From Crotalaria pallida (lineage: Eukaryota > Streptophyta > Magnoliopsida > Fabales > Fabaceae), in NCBI GenBank assembly GCA_037953625.1, contig CM075651.1:142132501-142196500 (forward strand): a stretch of 64,000 nucleotides of DNA. Direction: 5' to 3'. Shown in pieces: positions 11,200-22,820 of this stretch; position 1 is the first letter of the stretch; every line of letters starts with the position of its first letter. A program made the translations under genes and the position numbers. The notes under the pieces are model-generated. The model did no database searches. It had not been told where the DNA came from and worked only from the letters and a program-made list of their open reading frames with translations.

Positions 11200-12489
11200 A
11201 TATGATGTTTTTAAGCATTAATTAACTCCCTTTTACTATGACTTTGGCTTATTTCTTGAGTAAATTTTAGGATTTTATTATGTTTTTAGGAAAGTTAGGT
11301 AATTTAGAATCCTTGAACATTTTGATCCGTTTTGGGTTTGATTTCAGGAATTTGAAGCTTAATTTGATGATTTATGCTTTGGAATGGAAAGGAGTTTTGA
11401 AGACCATGAGATTGGTGCTGAAATGGAGAAAAATGTTGTTCATAAATGTTGCCCATGAAGGGGTTTAAATGTCAGAGCTTGGGTGCAAAAAGTCAGAAAA
11501 CAATTAAGAAAAACTCAACCAAGTGAGGGAGCCACCCGCCCAGGCGTGTGTGATGTTACGCCTAGGCGCGTGGTGCACGAGAAGAGGATAAGGAGTAGTT
11601 TTAATGCCACGCCCAGGCATGGGTATGCTGCGCCTGTGCGCGAGTTCTGACGAGTTGGGCTTATCAATATCGGTTTTTGAGGATTCTGATATAATTTAGT
11701 TTGATTCGTTTTAGGATTAATCTTTTTTATATATTCTGGGACTTAGCATTAGGTTTGGTAGCTTTTAGAGAAATAAGGAGATTGCATATTTTGCACTTAA
11801 TAGGAAGAGAGAGTTAGAGGTAATTCCTTATTGTCTATGATAGGGAATCCTATTCTATTTCTTCTATTTATTCTTTTATAATGTGTAACTAAAACCCTTT
11901 GTAGTTAGGAACGTGGTGGATTTGTATGGATGAGTTTATATAATTTATGAATTGATGTTTTTCATTCAAATCTATTGTTTGGTTATGTTTTAATTCCAAT
12001 TCATGAAAGTAGCTAATTTATGTTTTGTTTTGGATCTCTAATTCAACAAGAGACATCTGAGAGTTAGAATAGGCCGTTCAATCAAACATTATAACCACCT
12101 AGTGTGTAGACATATAGCTAGGGCTAATGGCTTATATGACTTAAATGTTCCAGTGTTTTTAATCAATGGTTATTCAAATGTTTAATCACTTAAGACATTA
12201 AGGGTTTCATATCGAATAAGAAATATAAATTCGCAGAGACATCTGGTTTTTATTACCTCTGGGATGTCATGGATTCAATGAAAAACAGAGATTCATAATT
12301 AATAAATAAGTCTTACAATGAAACTGAGTTCCTAACACCTTTTTCTATCTGTCTCACAAACCTTATTTTTAATTGATTTATTTTTAATTGGTTTGTTTAT
12401 ATTATTTTAAATAATTTGTAATAAAAACTTATAAATTTCTCTTTTAATTATACCTTTGGTGAGAATCATTTGGAAACAACTCACAATCC
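11200..12489 (+). repeat. Unassigned LTR-like sequence
   Basis: AT-rich repeat-like DNA with no coding frame, lying between the broken Copia gag and a Gypsy-type LTR. It carries two pairs of CGCCTAGGCG-like palindromes at 11537-11640. Composition and placement suggest a Gypsy LTR, but neither end could be fixed. Confidence 0.35.
11537..11640. repeat. Two pairs of CGCCTAGGCG-like palindromes
   Basis: CGCCCAGGCG (11537-11546) and CGCCTAGGCG (11559-11568) are 22 bp apart centre to centre. CGCCCAGGCA (11610-11619) and CGCCTGTGCG (11631-11640) are 21 bp apart. Only the second word is a perfect palindrome; the others carry one or two mismatches. Confidence 0.75.
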
Positions 12490-14965
12490 CGGTAGCATTC
12501 TGAAGTGCACAAAGTGAAATGTGTCAGGCAATACTCGAGTCCTTGTGAAAACACTCGAGTATTGTATCAGAAAATCGATCAGTGAAAAAGTTACTCTCAG
12601 GCAACACTCGAGTCTTTTATGAAAGACTCGAGTATTCTGTGAAAAATCTAGCCAAAAATGGGGCGCCAGGTGCACCAGAATGGCGCATCAGTCCTGCAGA
12701 CACCAGAAAAGACTCGAGTCTTTAGTAAAAGACTCGAGTATTACGAATAGATCCGGAAAAAAATAAACACGTGTGGACCACATATTTGTGGCTTCCACAA
12801 GAAGCCAGCAATCTTAGCCACACAAATCCAACCTCCCATGCAAGAAACATAAGGAAAACAAAAGAAACCAACAACAACACATACACACCATCATCTTCAT
12901 CAATTCCCTTCTTAGAAAAACAAGAGCAAAACATAATCATCATAAAAAATCTTCGCCAACCAAGAACAACCATCGCTAATCATCATCATCATCAACATCT
13001 CCATCATATTCTCATCATAAAAATGAGCTAAAAACCACCCATTGCTCTCTCCTAAATTTCGACCCCCTCCTCCTCACTTCTCCATTGATTTTCAACCTTC
13101 CTAGCTATGGAGAAATATGTATATTAATGCCTCCAAATCAAGACCAAGTGAAGGAGAATACACTTCTCTCATATAATCATCATCAAAGGATCGTTTACCA
13201 ACATTGGATTTTGGCTATTCTTAGGTGGCAAGCCAAGCTAAGAAAATTCAAGGTTCCTAGGTTCTAAAAACTAGGGCACAAAGCAAGGTTCCTTATCTCT
13301 TGGTATTTGGAGGTAATGAGTGGGTATTCCCATACCCTAGGAAATAGTTTGTGATATGTATATAATTGGTACTAAGATTGTATGTTAGTGTAGGTTGTTG
13401 CATCATGGGATAGTAGATATTTAGTAACTAGGGTAAGAGAATTAAGAAAATGAGTTTATATTTGTGATTATGTGTATGTGTGTGATAGTTGCTATGTATG
13501 CTGGAAATGATGTGTGGAATTTATAGAAATTAGTGCATGAATGTGGGAATGATCATAATACATGGAACAATTAAAGGAAAGGAAAATTTGAGTGTGAAAT
13601 AAAGGGAATGCAAGAACAGATATAAGGTGAGAAATATAAATTATGGATAATGTGAAGTGAAGCTGAATTGGACATTGGTACATTGATACACTAGGTGCCC
13701 TGCTAGGTGTATCAAATGTCCATAGGATCAAATGCCCATCTGGCCAAATGCCCATTAGGTTCAAATGTCCGTTAGGCGTCAATGTACCAATGGTTCAATT
13801 CGCTGCCGAATAAAAGATATGCAAATGTGATAGAGAATGAGAAAGAATGAAATTGAGTAATGGAAATGTTTAAAGAAAAATATGAGAATGTGATAGCATA
13901 GCATAACAGGGTGATGCCTTTTGGGTATAAAAGTCCTGACTGGGTGTAAAAGTCCCTATACGGTGTTTCAAATGCCTGGCAGGTGCATTAAATCCTAGTG
14001 ATGCAAACCGGTAGTGTGATCCAGGTCTTATAAGACGTTTTTCCGGGTGCAGTACTCGCGCATGCGAATGCGTGCAATAAGTCGCGAGCGGACTGTATGC
14101 CTTGACCGCGTAAGTCACATGTAATGTGCAGCTGTAAGACGTACACAAAGATGTGCGCGGTGATGGACACACATTATACCCCAGAGATATGAGAAAAATG
14201 ACTGAAAGAGAGAAAAGAGAAAAGGAAAGAGAAATGTATTGAGAATAGAGAAAGAAAATATACTAAGAAAACAATAATTAAGAAAGAGTTAGAAAATTGA
14301 TGAATTAAATCAAAGGATATAAATGTGAATGTATATGAGTTTGTGGGTTTATGTTATGAACTAATTGATTAACTGTGTTTGGCTTGCTGGTATAGCGTTA
14401 TGTCATATTAGAAACTGCTTTCCTATTTTATGTGTAATGTTCACTCCTTAACATTTTTCCGCAGGTACTAAGTCGGAGCTTATAATCGATCCGACCGAGC
14501 AGGGGTACTCTCCTTACAGGGAGAGTAGGGTTTATTTGATAGGACATGGAAAATGTCCTGGGCCCTTTTGATGATCTGATGTAGTTTATTTTGGTGGTGT
14601 ATATATGTAAATATCTTTTTGAGTGGGCACAGGACAACTCCTTTGGGAAAAGGGGTATTTTGGGAAAATACTTTTTCCGCAGTTTGTTTATATCTGCTGC
14701 TAACTCTGATGTTGATATACTGCTACTGTAATGTGTGCCCGAAATGGCATTGATATGTGATATATGCAGTTATGCCCTGCTGGCATTTTGGAAATTATAA
14801 ATATTGTTTTATCAGGTTGCAGGAAAAATCTAATTTTTGGGAAAGTCCAAAAAACAAAGGAAACTCCGTCCATTTGACCAGAGAATCTTTATGAGTTAAA
14901 AAGAAATTTTTAAATTCACTATTTTATAAATGGGTATTAAAGGATAGATAAAAGAAGGTGTTACA
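12490..14965 (+). mobile_element. Gypsy-type LTR, copy 1, 5' end lost
   Basis: Non-coding, ending in AAGGTGTTACA at 14965. Shared with the minus-strand copies at 23813 and 56136: a ladder of about 20-bp units with ATGCCCAT or GGCATTT words (here 13660-13980), a GGGAGAGTA segment near 14515-14530, and the terminal stretch ACTCCGTCC before the end. The TGTCACATCCCG start seen in copy 2 is missing, so this copy is truncated. No primer-binding site follows the end. All large frames here are chance. Confidence 0.65.
12534..12738. repeat. Three CTCGAG pairs, each 20 bp apart
   Basis: CTCGAG is centred at 12536.5 and 12556.5, at 12609.5 and 12629.5, and at 12715.5 and 12735.5. Every pair is exactly 20 bp apart. 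An ATCGAT centred at 12576.5 continues the first pair by another 20 bp. Most copies are embedded in GACTCGAGT. Confidence 0.9.
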
Positions 14966-14989
14966 AGAAAGATCAAAATTTGAAAGAAT

Positions 14990-15260
14990 TTGATTATAAT
15001 GCTAAATTATGAGGTGAGGTGAAATTATTTGAAGGATTGTAGATGTTGCTGATAAGAGGTGAGTCAAGGAGATATAATGAGATTGAGAGATTTCTTTTTT
15101 TTATTGCTTCTTTTGTATTGGTCACGACGGTGATTGTACCATGCATTCTTTCTTATGGAGAGCTTTGGGGATAACTTACTATCTAGATCATTTTGCTAAG
15201 TTGCTTGCAATGATATTGCTATTCAAATAAAATACATGTCATTCATCATAAAAAAAAGTC
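14990..15260 (+). mobile_element. Probable LINE 3' end
   Basis: T- and G-rich sequence ending in TATTCAAATAAAATACATG and an A-run (about 15249-15256), like the 3' untranslated ends of the LINE copies elsewhere in the window. No coding part remains. Confidence 0.3.
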
Positions 15261-15359
15261 CATATTAACTTATCATCTAAAAAACACATTTTCAAAATCT
15301 ATACTCAAATCAATGTATAGAAAAAACAATTAAAACCCATGCAATTTACTAGTTAGTTA

Positions 15360-15740
15360 GACTTACTTTTGGCGCCAATTCATGGTGACTAGTTTTAGTT
15401 TTTTTTTTTTTAAATGCATGGTGACTAGTTGGTAGTTACAACCATGTATATAAATATTCAATTTTGCGTGTGCATAATAAGATAACTGATCTTCCTTTTA
15501 CAATCGTCAATTTTTTTCAATTCAATTATCTCAATTCATCATTTTCAATCTGAGTACATATTTGGATCTGTCAACGCTATTCACATCAGCTTCTACTTCA
15601 ACATGAAAATAAAGGCTAACGTGATTTTGTAACGTGAATTCAAACATACCCTCATTCTTTTACCTCATTCTTCATCATGCAAATCGAAGCTTCAAAATCT
15701 TCATTTTCCTCTTCTGCATTCACCACTTCTTTTAAATCAT
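15360..15740 (+). mobile_element. Second Copia LTR copy, with an insertion
   Basis: Matches the LTR at 9313-9678 (TTGGCGCCAATTCATGGTGA, ATAACTGATCTTCCTTTTAC, CTCATTCTTCATCATGC) in the same orientation. About 105 bp at 15551-15655 interrupts the match and looks like a small unrelated element. It could be the 3' LTR of the element that starts at 9313, or an independent solo LTR. Confidence 0.55.
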
Positions 15741-15795
15741 AGCGTAAATAACTTGTTGATGAATGTCAATAGTTAATTAGGTCTATCAACTAAAT

Positions 15796-16277
15796 CAGTG
15801 GCGGAGCTTGGAAAAAAATTCAGGGGGTGCTAGTTTGAATTATAATATTTATGTTAATAATTTGCTAATTAGAAACTTGAGGATGTTTTAGCTTGATGGT
15901 AATTGAAGCTATCTTATGGTAAGAGGTTGGGCGATCAAGTCCTTGCTTTTGTTTTATCGTCAATTTTTAACTTGAACTAAAAATAAAATGCAAAGCACGT
16001 TGGCATGACTGTAGGACTCGAGCCCCTAACCTTAACAATTAAAGTCCAAGCATCTAGTTCGCGTAAGACAGCCCAGTTGGTGGCTGCAGGAACACTTAGG
16101 ATTTTTCCCGCCCCCAGATCATGGGTTCTAGTACCAGACCTCCCATGTAAACCAAAAAAAAAAAAAAAATCCAAGCATCTAGCCACACAGCCTAATAATT
16201 GTTTGGTGTAACTTGTACCATAAATATATATAAGGTAACAAAATTTGAGGGGGAGCAGGTACAATCCTCCGCCACTT
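15796..16277. mobile_element. Non-autonomous hAT-type element with 8-bp TSD
   Basis: Ends CAGTGGCGGAGC and (reverse complement) AAGTGGCGGAGG, flanked by the perfect duplication AACTAAAT at 15788-15795 and 16278-16285. A SINE (16058-16169) is nested in it. Non-coding; frames across it are chance. Confidence 0.8.
16058..16169 (+). mobile_element. SINE, family 2 copy, with perfect TSD
   Basis: GCGTAAGACAGCCCAGTTGG (box A-like), then GGGTTCTAGTACC (box B-like), ending in a long A-run. Flanked by TCCAAGCATCTAG at 16045-16057 and 16170-16182, a perfect 13-bp TSD. The same family occurs at 35116. Confidence 0.8.
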
Positions 16278-16477
16278 AACTAAATAATAATTAATCCACA
16301 TGTTACCGTATCATATTATATCTCACACATGACAGCAAGGACTCTTTACTTGATTAAATCATTTAAATTAAGAACAATTCCAATAAAGCCCCAGATCAAC
16401 CAGATTAAAAGGTCAGATTTGTGGTAAATGGGAAAATGCTTTTATTATTATATTCATAATTTTAATTTTATTACATC

Positions 16478-16656
16478 TTCCTTTATATTAAAGAAAAACT
16501 GAGCTCCTTAACCATGATTTCAGGGGTTCGATCCTTGTCGTGGGCATGGAAAAAACTTTATTGGTAAAGGCAAAACCCAGTTAGGTGATTTCTACATCTC
16601 GAATGGGACAAGTCTTTGGCTATCGGCCGGAGGATATCCTTGGTAAAAAAAAAATT
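16478..16656 (+). mobile_element. tRNA-derived SINE, family 1 copy
   Basis: GAGCTCCTTAACCATGATTT, then box B GGGGTTCGATCCTTG, GGGCATGGAAAAAAC, AAAACCCAGTTAGGTGATTT and GGATATCCTTGG before an A-run. Collinear with the better copy at 37453-37640. No TSD was defined. Confidence 0.7.
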
Positions 16657-16659
16657 GTA

Positions 16660-17548
16660 CATTCTAATTAATATCTTATTTGTTCATTTAAAAAAAAAAT
16701 TTATTCTGTTATCCAAGTTCAAGTATATTCTGATAGAATGAATCAGGCATCTCATAATTTGACCGTCGAATACGCTGAAGAGTGACGACGACGGATATTG
16801 ATGATGGGATATGGGAAAACTTTATAATTTGTTTTTTAAATGCACTTATAATTTTTAAGCACTTATATATTTTTTTTTTCTCTTCGTTTGAAATTAAACT
16901 ACCCATGAAAATCAATTATGATGAGATGACGACATTCATTCTCTGTTCAAAATTTATTTGTGCACCGTAGTGACCGTACAATCAACAGATATAGCACGAG
17001 ATAATTACGGTCAAAGAAGAAAAATTGAAAAACATAATTATTTTACATATTTTTTCTTCCGTGACCTTGATCTTCTCTCAAATTAAAACCAGATTTTAAT
17101 TAGATTAACCACATAAATCTGTTAATAAAAATCTTGACATGGTTTTTAGCTTAGAGCGAGATTCGAGTATTTCTTTCTTTCTTTCTTTTTTTTGGATAAT
17201 AAGTTTTTAGCATGGAATTTCGTAGAGTACTCAATGAATCATTTCCTACAAGCTAAGCAACGTTGAATATTTTTACTAGTATATGAATGTGATGAACATA
17301 CGTGAGTTACAACTATCATTGTTATTTTTACCATCACCATCAGTCGCATAACTATATAGCAAATGCATAAATATATCATCGCCGTTACTTGACCTATTGA
17401 TATGATGCATCAGCACCTATCCTCCTTTCTTCTTTGTCACCCATAAATACAACCACGAATAGCTTTTGTCTCTCTTGACCACCGGCTGCTTTCGTCTGCT
17501 ATGTTTCTAAGAGCAAAAGGTAATTAATTATATACTTTTTTAATGTTA
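16660..17548. other. Intergenic, nothing recognised
   Basis: AT-rich. A TATA-like CATAAATACAACC at about 17442 lies 60 bp before an ATG, but no reading frame continues, so no gene is called. Confidence 0.4.
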
Positions 17549-17758
17549 CTCCTCTGACTTGAATTATAAGAAAAATAATTAATTTACGTTTATTAAGGAA
17601 GTTAGTTAATTGTATTTAATTTTATTAAATTTATAAAAAAAAAGTATTTTAGGAAAGTGGTATTGAGAATGAAATAAAATGTAAGAAAGTTGATTAGTTT
17701 TACTTATATTTTAAATCAAGGAAATAATATTTTTTGTTTATAGTTTAAGCCAGAGGAA
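17549..17758. mobile_element. Stowaway-like MITE, family A
   Basis: Begins CTCCTCTGACTTGAATTATA after TA and ends GTTTAAGCCAGAGGAA before TA. The interior ATTGAGAATGAAATAAAAT is shared with the copies near 4.5 kb. Confidence 0.65.
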
Positions 17759-18185
17759 TACGTTTTTAAATCTTTATACCTGTTTTAGCCATGACAAATA
17801 GTAGTGGAATTAAAAAATTACGCCTGTGCCAATCTACTATGCTCCCAATTTAGGTCCGCAAATTAATGTTCTCCTTTTTTTTTTCTTATCCAAAAGTACT
17901 ATAAAATTAACGGTTCCTTTTCTTCTTTGAAAGAGTAATAATATAAAGGTGCTTATAAAAAAAATAAGAATAATAATATATAAGCCTACAAAATCAACCT
18001 ACATCCCAAGAAAATGACTTGATAACCAATCAATAATAAACAGGTGACACATGTCACCCTCTTTATAATATAGGTTAATTTGTAGACTAATTTTGTAGGT
18101 CTATAAATTATTTTTGTTTTTGAAAACCGGACCTTATTTGATTGAATTAACTTCATCTTCAAGCAATCATCTCATTGTATTTGGG

Positions 18186-18380
18186 GTTAAGTACCCCTTA
18201 TACTCTCTTAATTAAGTATGATGTTAGGGGTTCGATTACTATCGTGGCTATGGAAAAGACTTTGTTGGGAGAGGTTATACCCACTTCAGTGATCTATCGA
18301 CTTCGAAAGGGATTAGTCTATGGTTGTTGGCCCAAAAACACCCTGAGTTCACACCGAAAAAGAGAATCACATTTTTCGAA
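18186..18380 (+). mobile_element. tRNA-derived SINE, family 1, diverged
   Basis: Keeps GGGGTTCGATTACTATCGTG (box B region), ATGGAAAAGACTTTGTTGG, ACCCACTTCAGTGATCTAT and AAAGGGATTAGTCTATGG in the order seen at 37453. The 3' end differs from the other copies. Confidence 0.6.
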
Positions 18381-18609
18381 TCTTTGTTATTATTATGATT
18401 ATCTCAAGATATTATTTAAATATTGTTTCATATAGATTATTGAATGATATAATAATATAAAAAATTGTTATAGTTTGGTTAAAATACCCCATTCAATATT
18501 CTAAGAAATTAAAGAGTACTAATAAATTTGTGGAGACTAATTATATAAAAAAATTAATAATAATTTGTGGAGACTAAATCAAAGAAAAGCAAAAAAATTA
18601 ATAGTGAAA

Positions 18610-19980
18610 AAGGAATATTTTTTTTTTAGATAAGACAAAAGATTTATTCGAAGAAAATAAAAAATAGAATTATAAGTAATACTACTCATAAAAATACAAA
18701 GTCACACAATTATTTAAGACCAAAAGGGGTGCAAATAAACTCAAAACAAACAAAGCAGGGAAGAGGACATGACCCTGCACCACCTATCCAAGAACATGAA
18801 AATTACATGTGAATCACCTTTAACAGCAGCACTCCATAAGACATAACATCTAAATTTGAATAGGCCAGATAAATAAAAGTGTAATTTAAGAAGAAAAAAA
18901 TATAAATAAGTATTAAATTTTTAAAATAAATTAACATATACGACAAAAGAAAAATATTAAAATAATATAACTTATAAAATATAGGGAGTTTTTTTATCAG
19001 AAAAAAAAAATTATTTAAACCAACAAGAGTACGAGAAGGTACTCGAAAGAGAACAGTTACAGCTACACAGTAGATCCTATAGGCAAGCCTATACTCCCTG
19101 CATCCATATCCTTTCTTCTATTACATCATAAACCCCATATTTTTTTTTTCAAAAAAAAAATAAAAGTGTTTTTTTAATGGATGTAATATATAGATTAAGA
19201 TTTGCAAAAAAAAAAAAAGACATATAAATTAAGATATGTTATTAATATTTGTAACATATTTCGTTAAGATTTTTTAATTTGTCATTTTTTTTATGGTGAC
19301 AATCAATGGTTGTTTTACCATATGGTTTGTTTGTTTGTTTTTTTTAAAGGTGTGGCTTTGGGCACATTTTGACCCAACAAAAGGGAGAGCAATTCTAAAA
19401 TTCATGTGTTTTATTACTGTAATAGAAGTTGATCTTCTGGTTGATGGGATGTCCTATCCATTTCAATTCATGCTTTATTTATAACTAAAAAAATTGCGAC
19501 TCTACAAAAAATAACTAAAAACAATAGTGCATGAATAATAAGATTTTTTTTTTGATAAGCGCATGAATAATAAGATAGTTCAAGATTTAAAAATCTTCCT
19601 TTTACTGATTCCTTTTACTTTTATGGAAATATATGTTTTTTTTATATAATAAGCACTTTATCCGAAATAATTTATCCTTTTATTTTAGAAATGATTTATT
19701 ATCAATTTGATTTTCCAGTAATTGCTTCAAATTACTCTTACGATGGACCAATATTAATCTATTTTTTCCTTATTCATTCAATTTTCCAATGTCATTTTAT
19801 AAACACTTTTTAGAGTCCATATTTATTAAGAGTTTTTAAAGTTGTAATAATGTAAACACTAATTTTAAAGATAATAAATATCAATTATTTATATTTCCAA
19901 TATTATTAACTAAATTACTCAACTTTTTTAATAAACTTAGGGAGTATGTCCTAATCCCATCGTGGCACGGGTCTATTACT
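18610..19980. other. AT-rich, two likely LINE 3' tails
   Basis: T-runs followed by AAAAGATTTATTCGAAGAAA (18632) and by a stretch rich in short AAGAGTACGAGAAGG-type words (about 19000-19120) resemble minus-strand LINE 3' ends. The remainder shows no gene, though 19850-19950 looks like part of a MITE (GGGAGTATG end). Confidence 0.3.
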
Positions 19981-19984
19981 AGTA

Positions 19985-20239
19985 TAAAAAAGACAAAAAT
20001 ATATTTATCTTGGTCTTAAATATAAAAATAAGTTAACTAATTTTTTTCCCAATGCAATTATTCCTAAAGTATGTTTAAAAAAATAGTGATTTCATTTAAT
20101 TTTTGTTTCATTCTCAATACAACTTTTCTAAAATAGTTATAGTTTTTTTTATAAATTTTAAAAAATTAAATATATTCAATTAATTTTCTTAATAAATATA
20201 ATTTCAGATACTCTTTTTTATAACATAGATCGGATAGAG
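19985..20239. mobile_element. Stowaway-like MITE, family A, decayed
   Basis: Near-collinear with 4161-4398 (GTTAACTAATTTTTTTCCC, AATACAACTTTTCTAAA). The ends are degenerate (AGATCGGATAGAG at right). Confidence 0.5.
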
Positions 20240-20807
20240 AAAGTCGTTTTGCATGTGTTTGTATGGGAATAGGACAGATGGTTCAAGGAAGTTTATGGTT
20301 AGACATATTTAAGATCCAACTAGGCTTAATCCATTTAACAAAAAAGCTAAGACTAAACCTTTAAAAAGCTTGTTTATTTAAATAATTTGGATTAAAACTT
20401 TATAAAAAGCCTATAAATTTTTCGGGGTAACATATTTATCATTAAAAAAATATAGATTATATTTTAATAATAATTTAAATTAGAAAAAAAATTACAATAT
20501 CACATTTAAAAATAAAAATATAATTTTTTTAAATTTATATTATTAAACCTAATCCTACTAGTAATTCCTAAAGCGAGCACTCTCTCGCAAGTCAGGCCAT
20601 GTAATTGGATAGTCAATCTCTCATGGCTGTTGCGAGCACATTGTCTTCACATAATTTAAAAGCATGAAGTTTTATTTTATCTTTGTATTTAAATGTGAAC
20701 ATTTTATTAAATAACATGTTTTAAAGTGAAATTCAAAAAAAAAAAAAAAAAAACATGTTTTAAAGTGGAGATGTCAAATTTTGAAATAGGTCGAGTCAAA
20801 GTTTATT

Positions 20808-21105
20808 CCCTTTTAAGTTATTTATTTGTTTCAAAGTGGTTCTCAAGTTTTTTTAGTTTAAAAATGGTCTCTTAAATTTACTTTCGTTAGCACGGTTAGT
20901 CTTTCCGCCATATTCTCCGTCTCCGGTCATCTTCTCCGACAAAACTCTAGCATCGGAAAAAATGATCGGAGACGGAAAAATTTACGGAAGGACTAACCAT
21001 GCTAAAAAAGTAAACTTGAGGGACCATTTAAAAAAAACTTAGAGAGATTACTTTGGAACAAATAAATAATTTAGAAGACCAATAAAGCAATTTGCCTATC
21101 TTTTA
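20808..21105. repeat. Foldback element, about 300 bp
   Basis: The left arm (TTATTTATTTGTTTCAAAG, AGCACGGTTAGTCTTTCCG, CCGTCTCCGGTCAT) is mirrored by the right arm (ATGATCGGAGACGG, CGGAAGGACTAACCATGCT, TTTGGAACAAATAAATAA). It is nearly palindromic over its whole length. Confidence 0.65.
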
Positions 21106-21554
21106 CTCCATCCATCTCACATAGATGGTAAAAAATTACAAAAGTAAAAAATTAGGCTTAATTGCATTTTTTTGTCCTTTATCTTATTTTCAATATTCAT
21201 TTTGGTTCTTTATTATTTTTTTGAATAATTTTGGTCTTTTATTATTTAAAAAATTTAGTTTATTGGTCCTTGCGTCAAAATAAAGTTAGATTTCACCATA
21301 ATATTCCGAAATACTCCCTCTTATCACTACTGGATTGTGGCTGGATTTTAAAAACTTTGTCAGAATTGTTGCTGAATTCTTCTCCTGCTCTTCCTTTTCT
21401 TTGTTGGAAACCAACAATCGGCCTAACAATCTACTAGAGGGGGGTGAATAGTAGTTTGAAGCGGTGATAGCAATTTCTCGGATATAATTGAAATAGTTTA
21501 AAATGATGTTTGCTGTTTTTTATAAAATAGTCGGATTTAGTGCTGAGCAGAATG

Positions 21555-21703
21555 AGATAATCGGTTATCTAGGCTGACCACCGATTATCCGACCTGCAAC
21601 ACACAAAAACCAGTTTTGCTGCTGAATCTTATCAAACACAAATCAACCAATATGAGGTTCGGCCAGGCCGACCAAAATGCTCGGACAAGTGCAAAATGCT
21701 CGG
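21555..21703. repeat. Twin inverted and direct short words in the LTR
   Basis: GATAATCGGT (from 21556) and its reverse complement ACCGATTATC (ending at 21589) are centred about 21 bp apart. GCTCGGACAA is then repeated 19 bp apart at 21679 and 21698. Confidence 0.6.
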
Positions 21704-22574
21704 ACAATGCAGTAAACAGATAAAGTATAGAAAGTAGTAAAGAGAAAGCGATAAAAGAAGAGACACAAGAATTTTTATATTGATTCACTCTCACCCACTT
21801 GAAAGCTACGTCCAGTCCTCCCTAAAACTTAGGGAGCTTTTAATTAAAATCAAATTGATAGAATTACACGGGAACTATTGAATGAACCTCACTCAACCTA
21901 ACCCTTCCAAGAGAGTACCAAACTCTTGGATTCTACCCAATTTTGATACCGATAGGAAGAACCTCTTCCAAAGCCTCCTTGAAACCTTCAAGTAGCTCTA
22001 CCGGGCGAAGAACCTCTTCGACTTCTGCTTAGGAACCTCCCAATACTTCCAATACTTGAGAACCTCTCAAGACTTCTGCTTAGGAACCTCCTAAGACTTC
22101 TCTGCTGTACAGTAACAGTAATGATATGTGGCTCCAGAACTGAACTCAGTCACGTATGAATGTGACAGTGTGAATAGCAACTGAGTTTCAGACTTTTGAA
22201 AGGATTGGTAGAGAGAATGAGTGTTTCATATTATGATTTTTCTTGTCAAAGGCTTTCTCTGATGTTGGAGGAGGCAATCACCTTTTATTCACGAAAATCC
22301 CCAAGAATCAGGGAGGAATAAAAATCATCACGTGATTAATTAATGCTGACGAGATTCCCTCTCCAACAGTCATATTCTGATACGGTTTAATTTTGAATCA
22401 GATCTTTCATTTAATGTCAATTCCTTTATGGACAGATTTTGATGATTAGCGAGCTCTGCGCTTCCAGTTGGACTGAGCTTCCACAACGAATAACTTGACG
22501 AGAACCGAGCTTGTGCTTTTTAATGATGCTTACACAACCATTGACCAAGTGAACCGATCTTGAGCTTGACCGTT

Positions 22575-22820
22575 GACATCCGAGTTCTTGCCGAGCTTTG
22601 CATTCGAGATAGAGTTCAATCTTAGACATCCGAGCTTTGGTCGAGCTTTGCATTCGAGCTTGAATTCAACTTTGACATCCGAGCTTAGGCCGAGCATTAT
22701 ATGCGAGATTGAACTGAAGTTTGAGATCCGAGCTTAGCCGAGCTTGATATGTGATCTCTGACTGAATTTTGATATCTGAGCTTTTTGCTGAGCTTAATAT
22801 TCGATCTCGAACTGACCTTT
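22575..22820. repeat. Minisatellite, about 50-bp unit, five copies
   Basis: GACATCCGAG or variants start at 22575, 22625, 22674, 22724 and 22771. Each unit continues with one or two CGAGCTT words and a GCGAGNTTGAA-like block. The units are diverged. Confidence 0.7.

Noticed and set aside
13870..14172. 100-residue minus-strand frame in LTR copy 1
   Set aside because: It is inside a non-coding LTR, not conserved in the other LTR copies, and has no domain.
17440..17520. Promoter and first exon of a host gene (CATAAATAC and an ATG at about 17501)
   Set aside because: No reading frame continues after a few codons and no downstream exons were found.
22575..22820. CRISPR-like array
   Set aside because: Units are diverged, with no alternating constant repeat and variable spacer of equal size, and the host is a plant.
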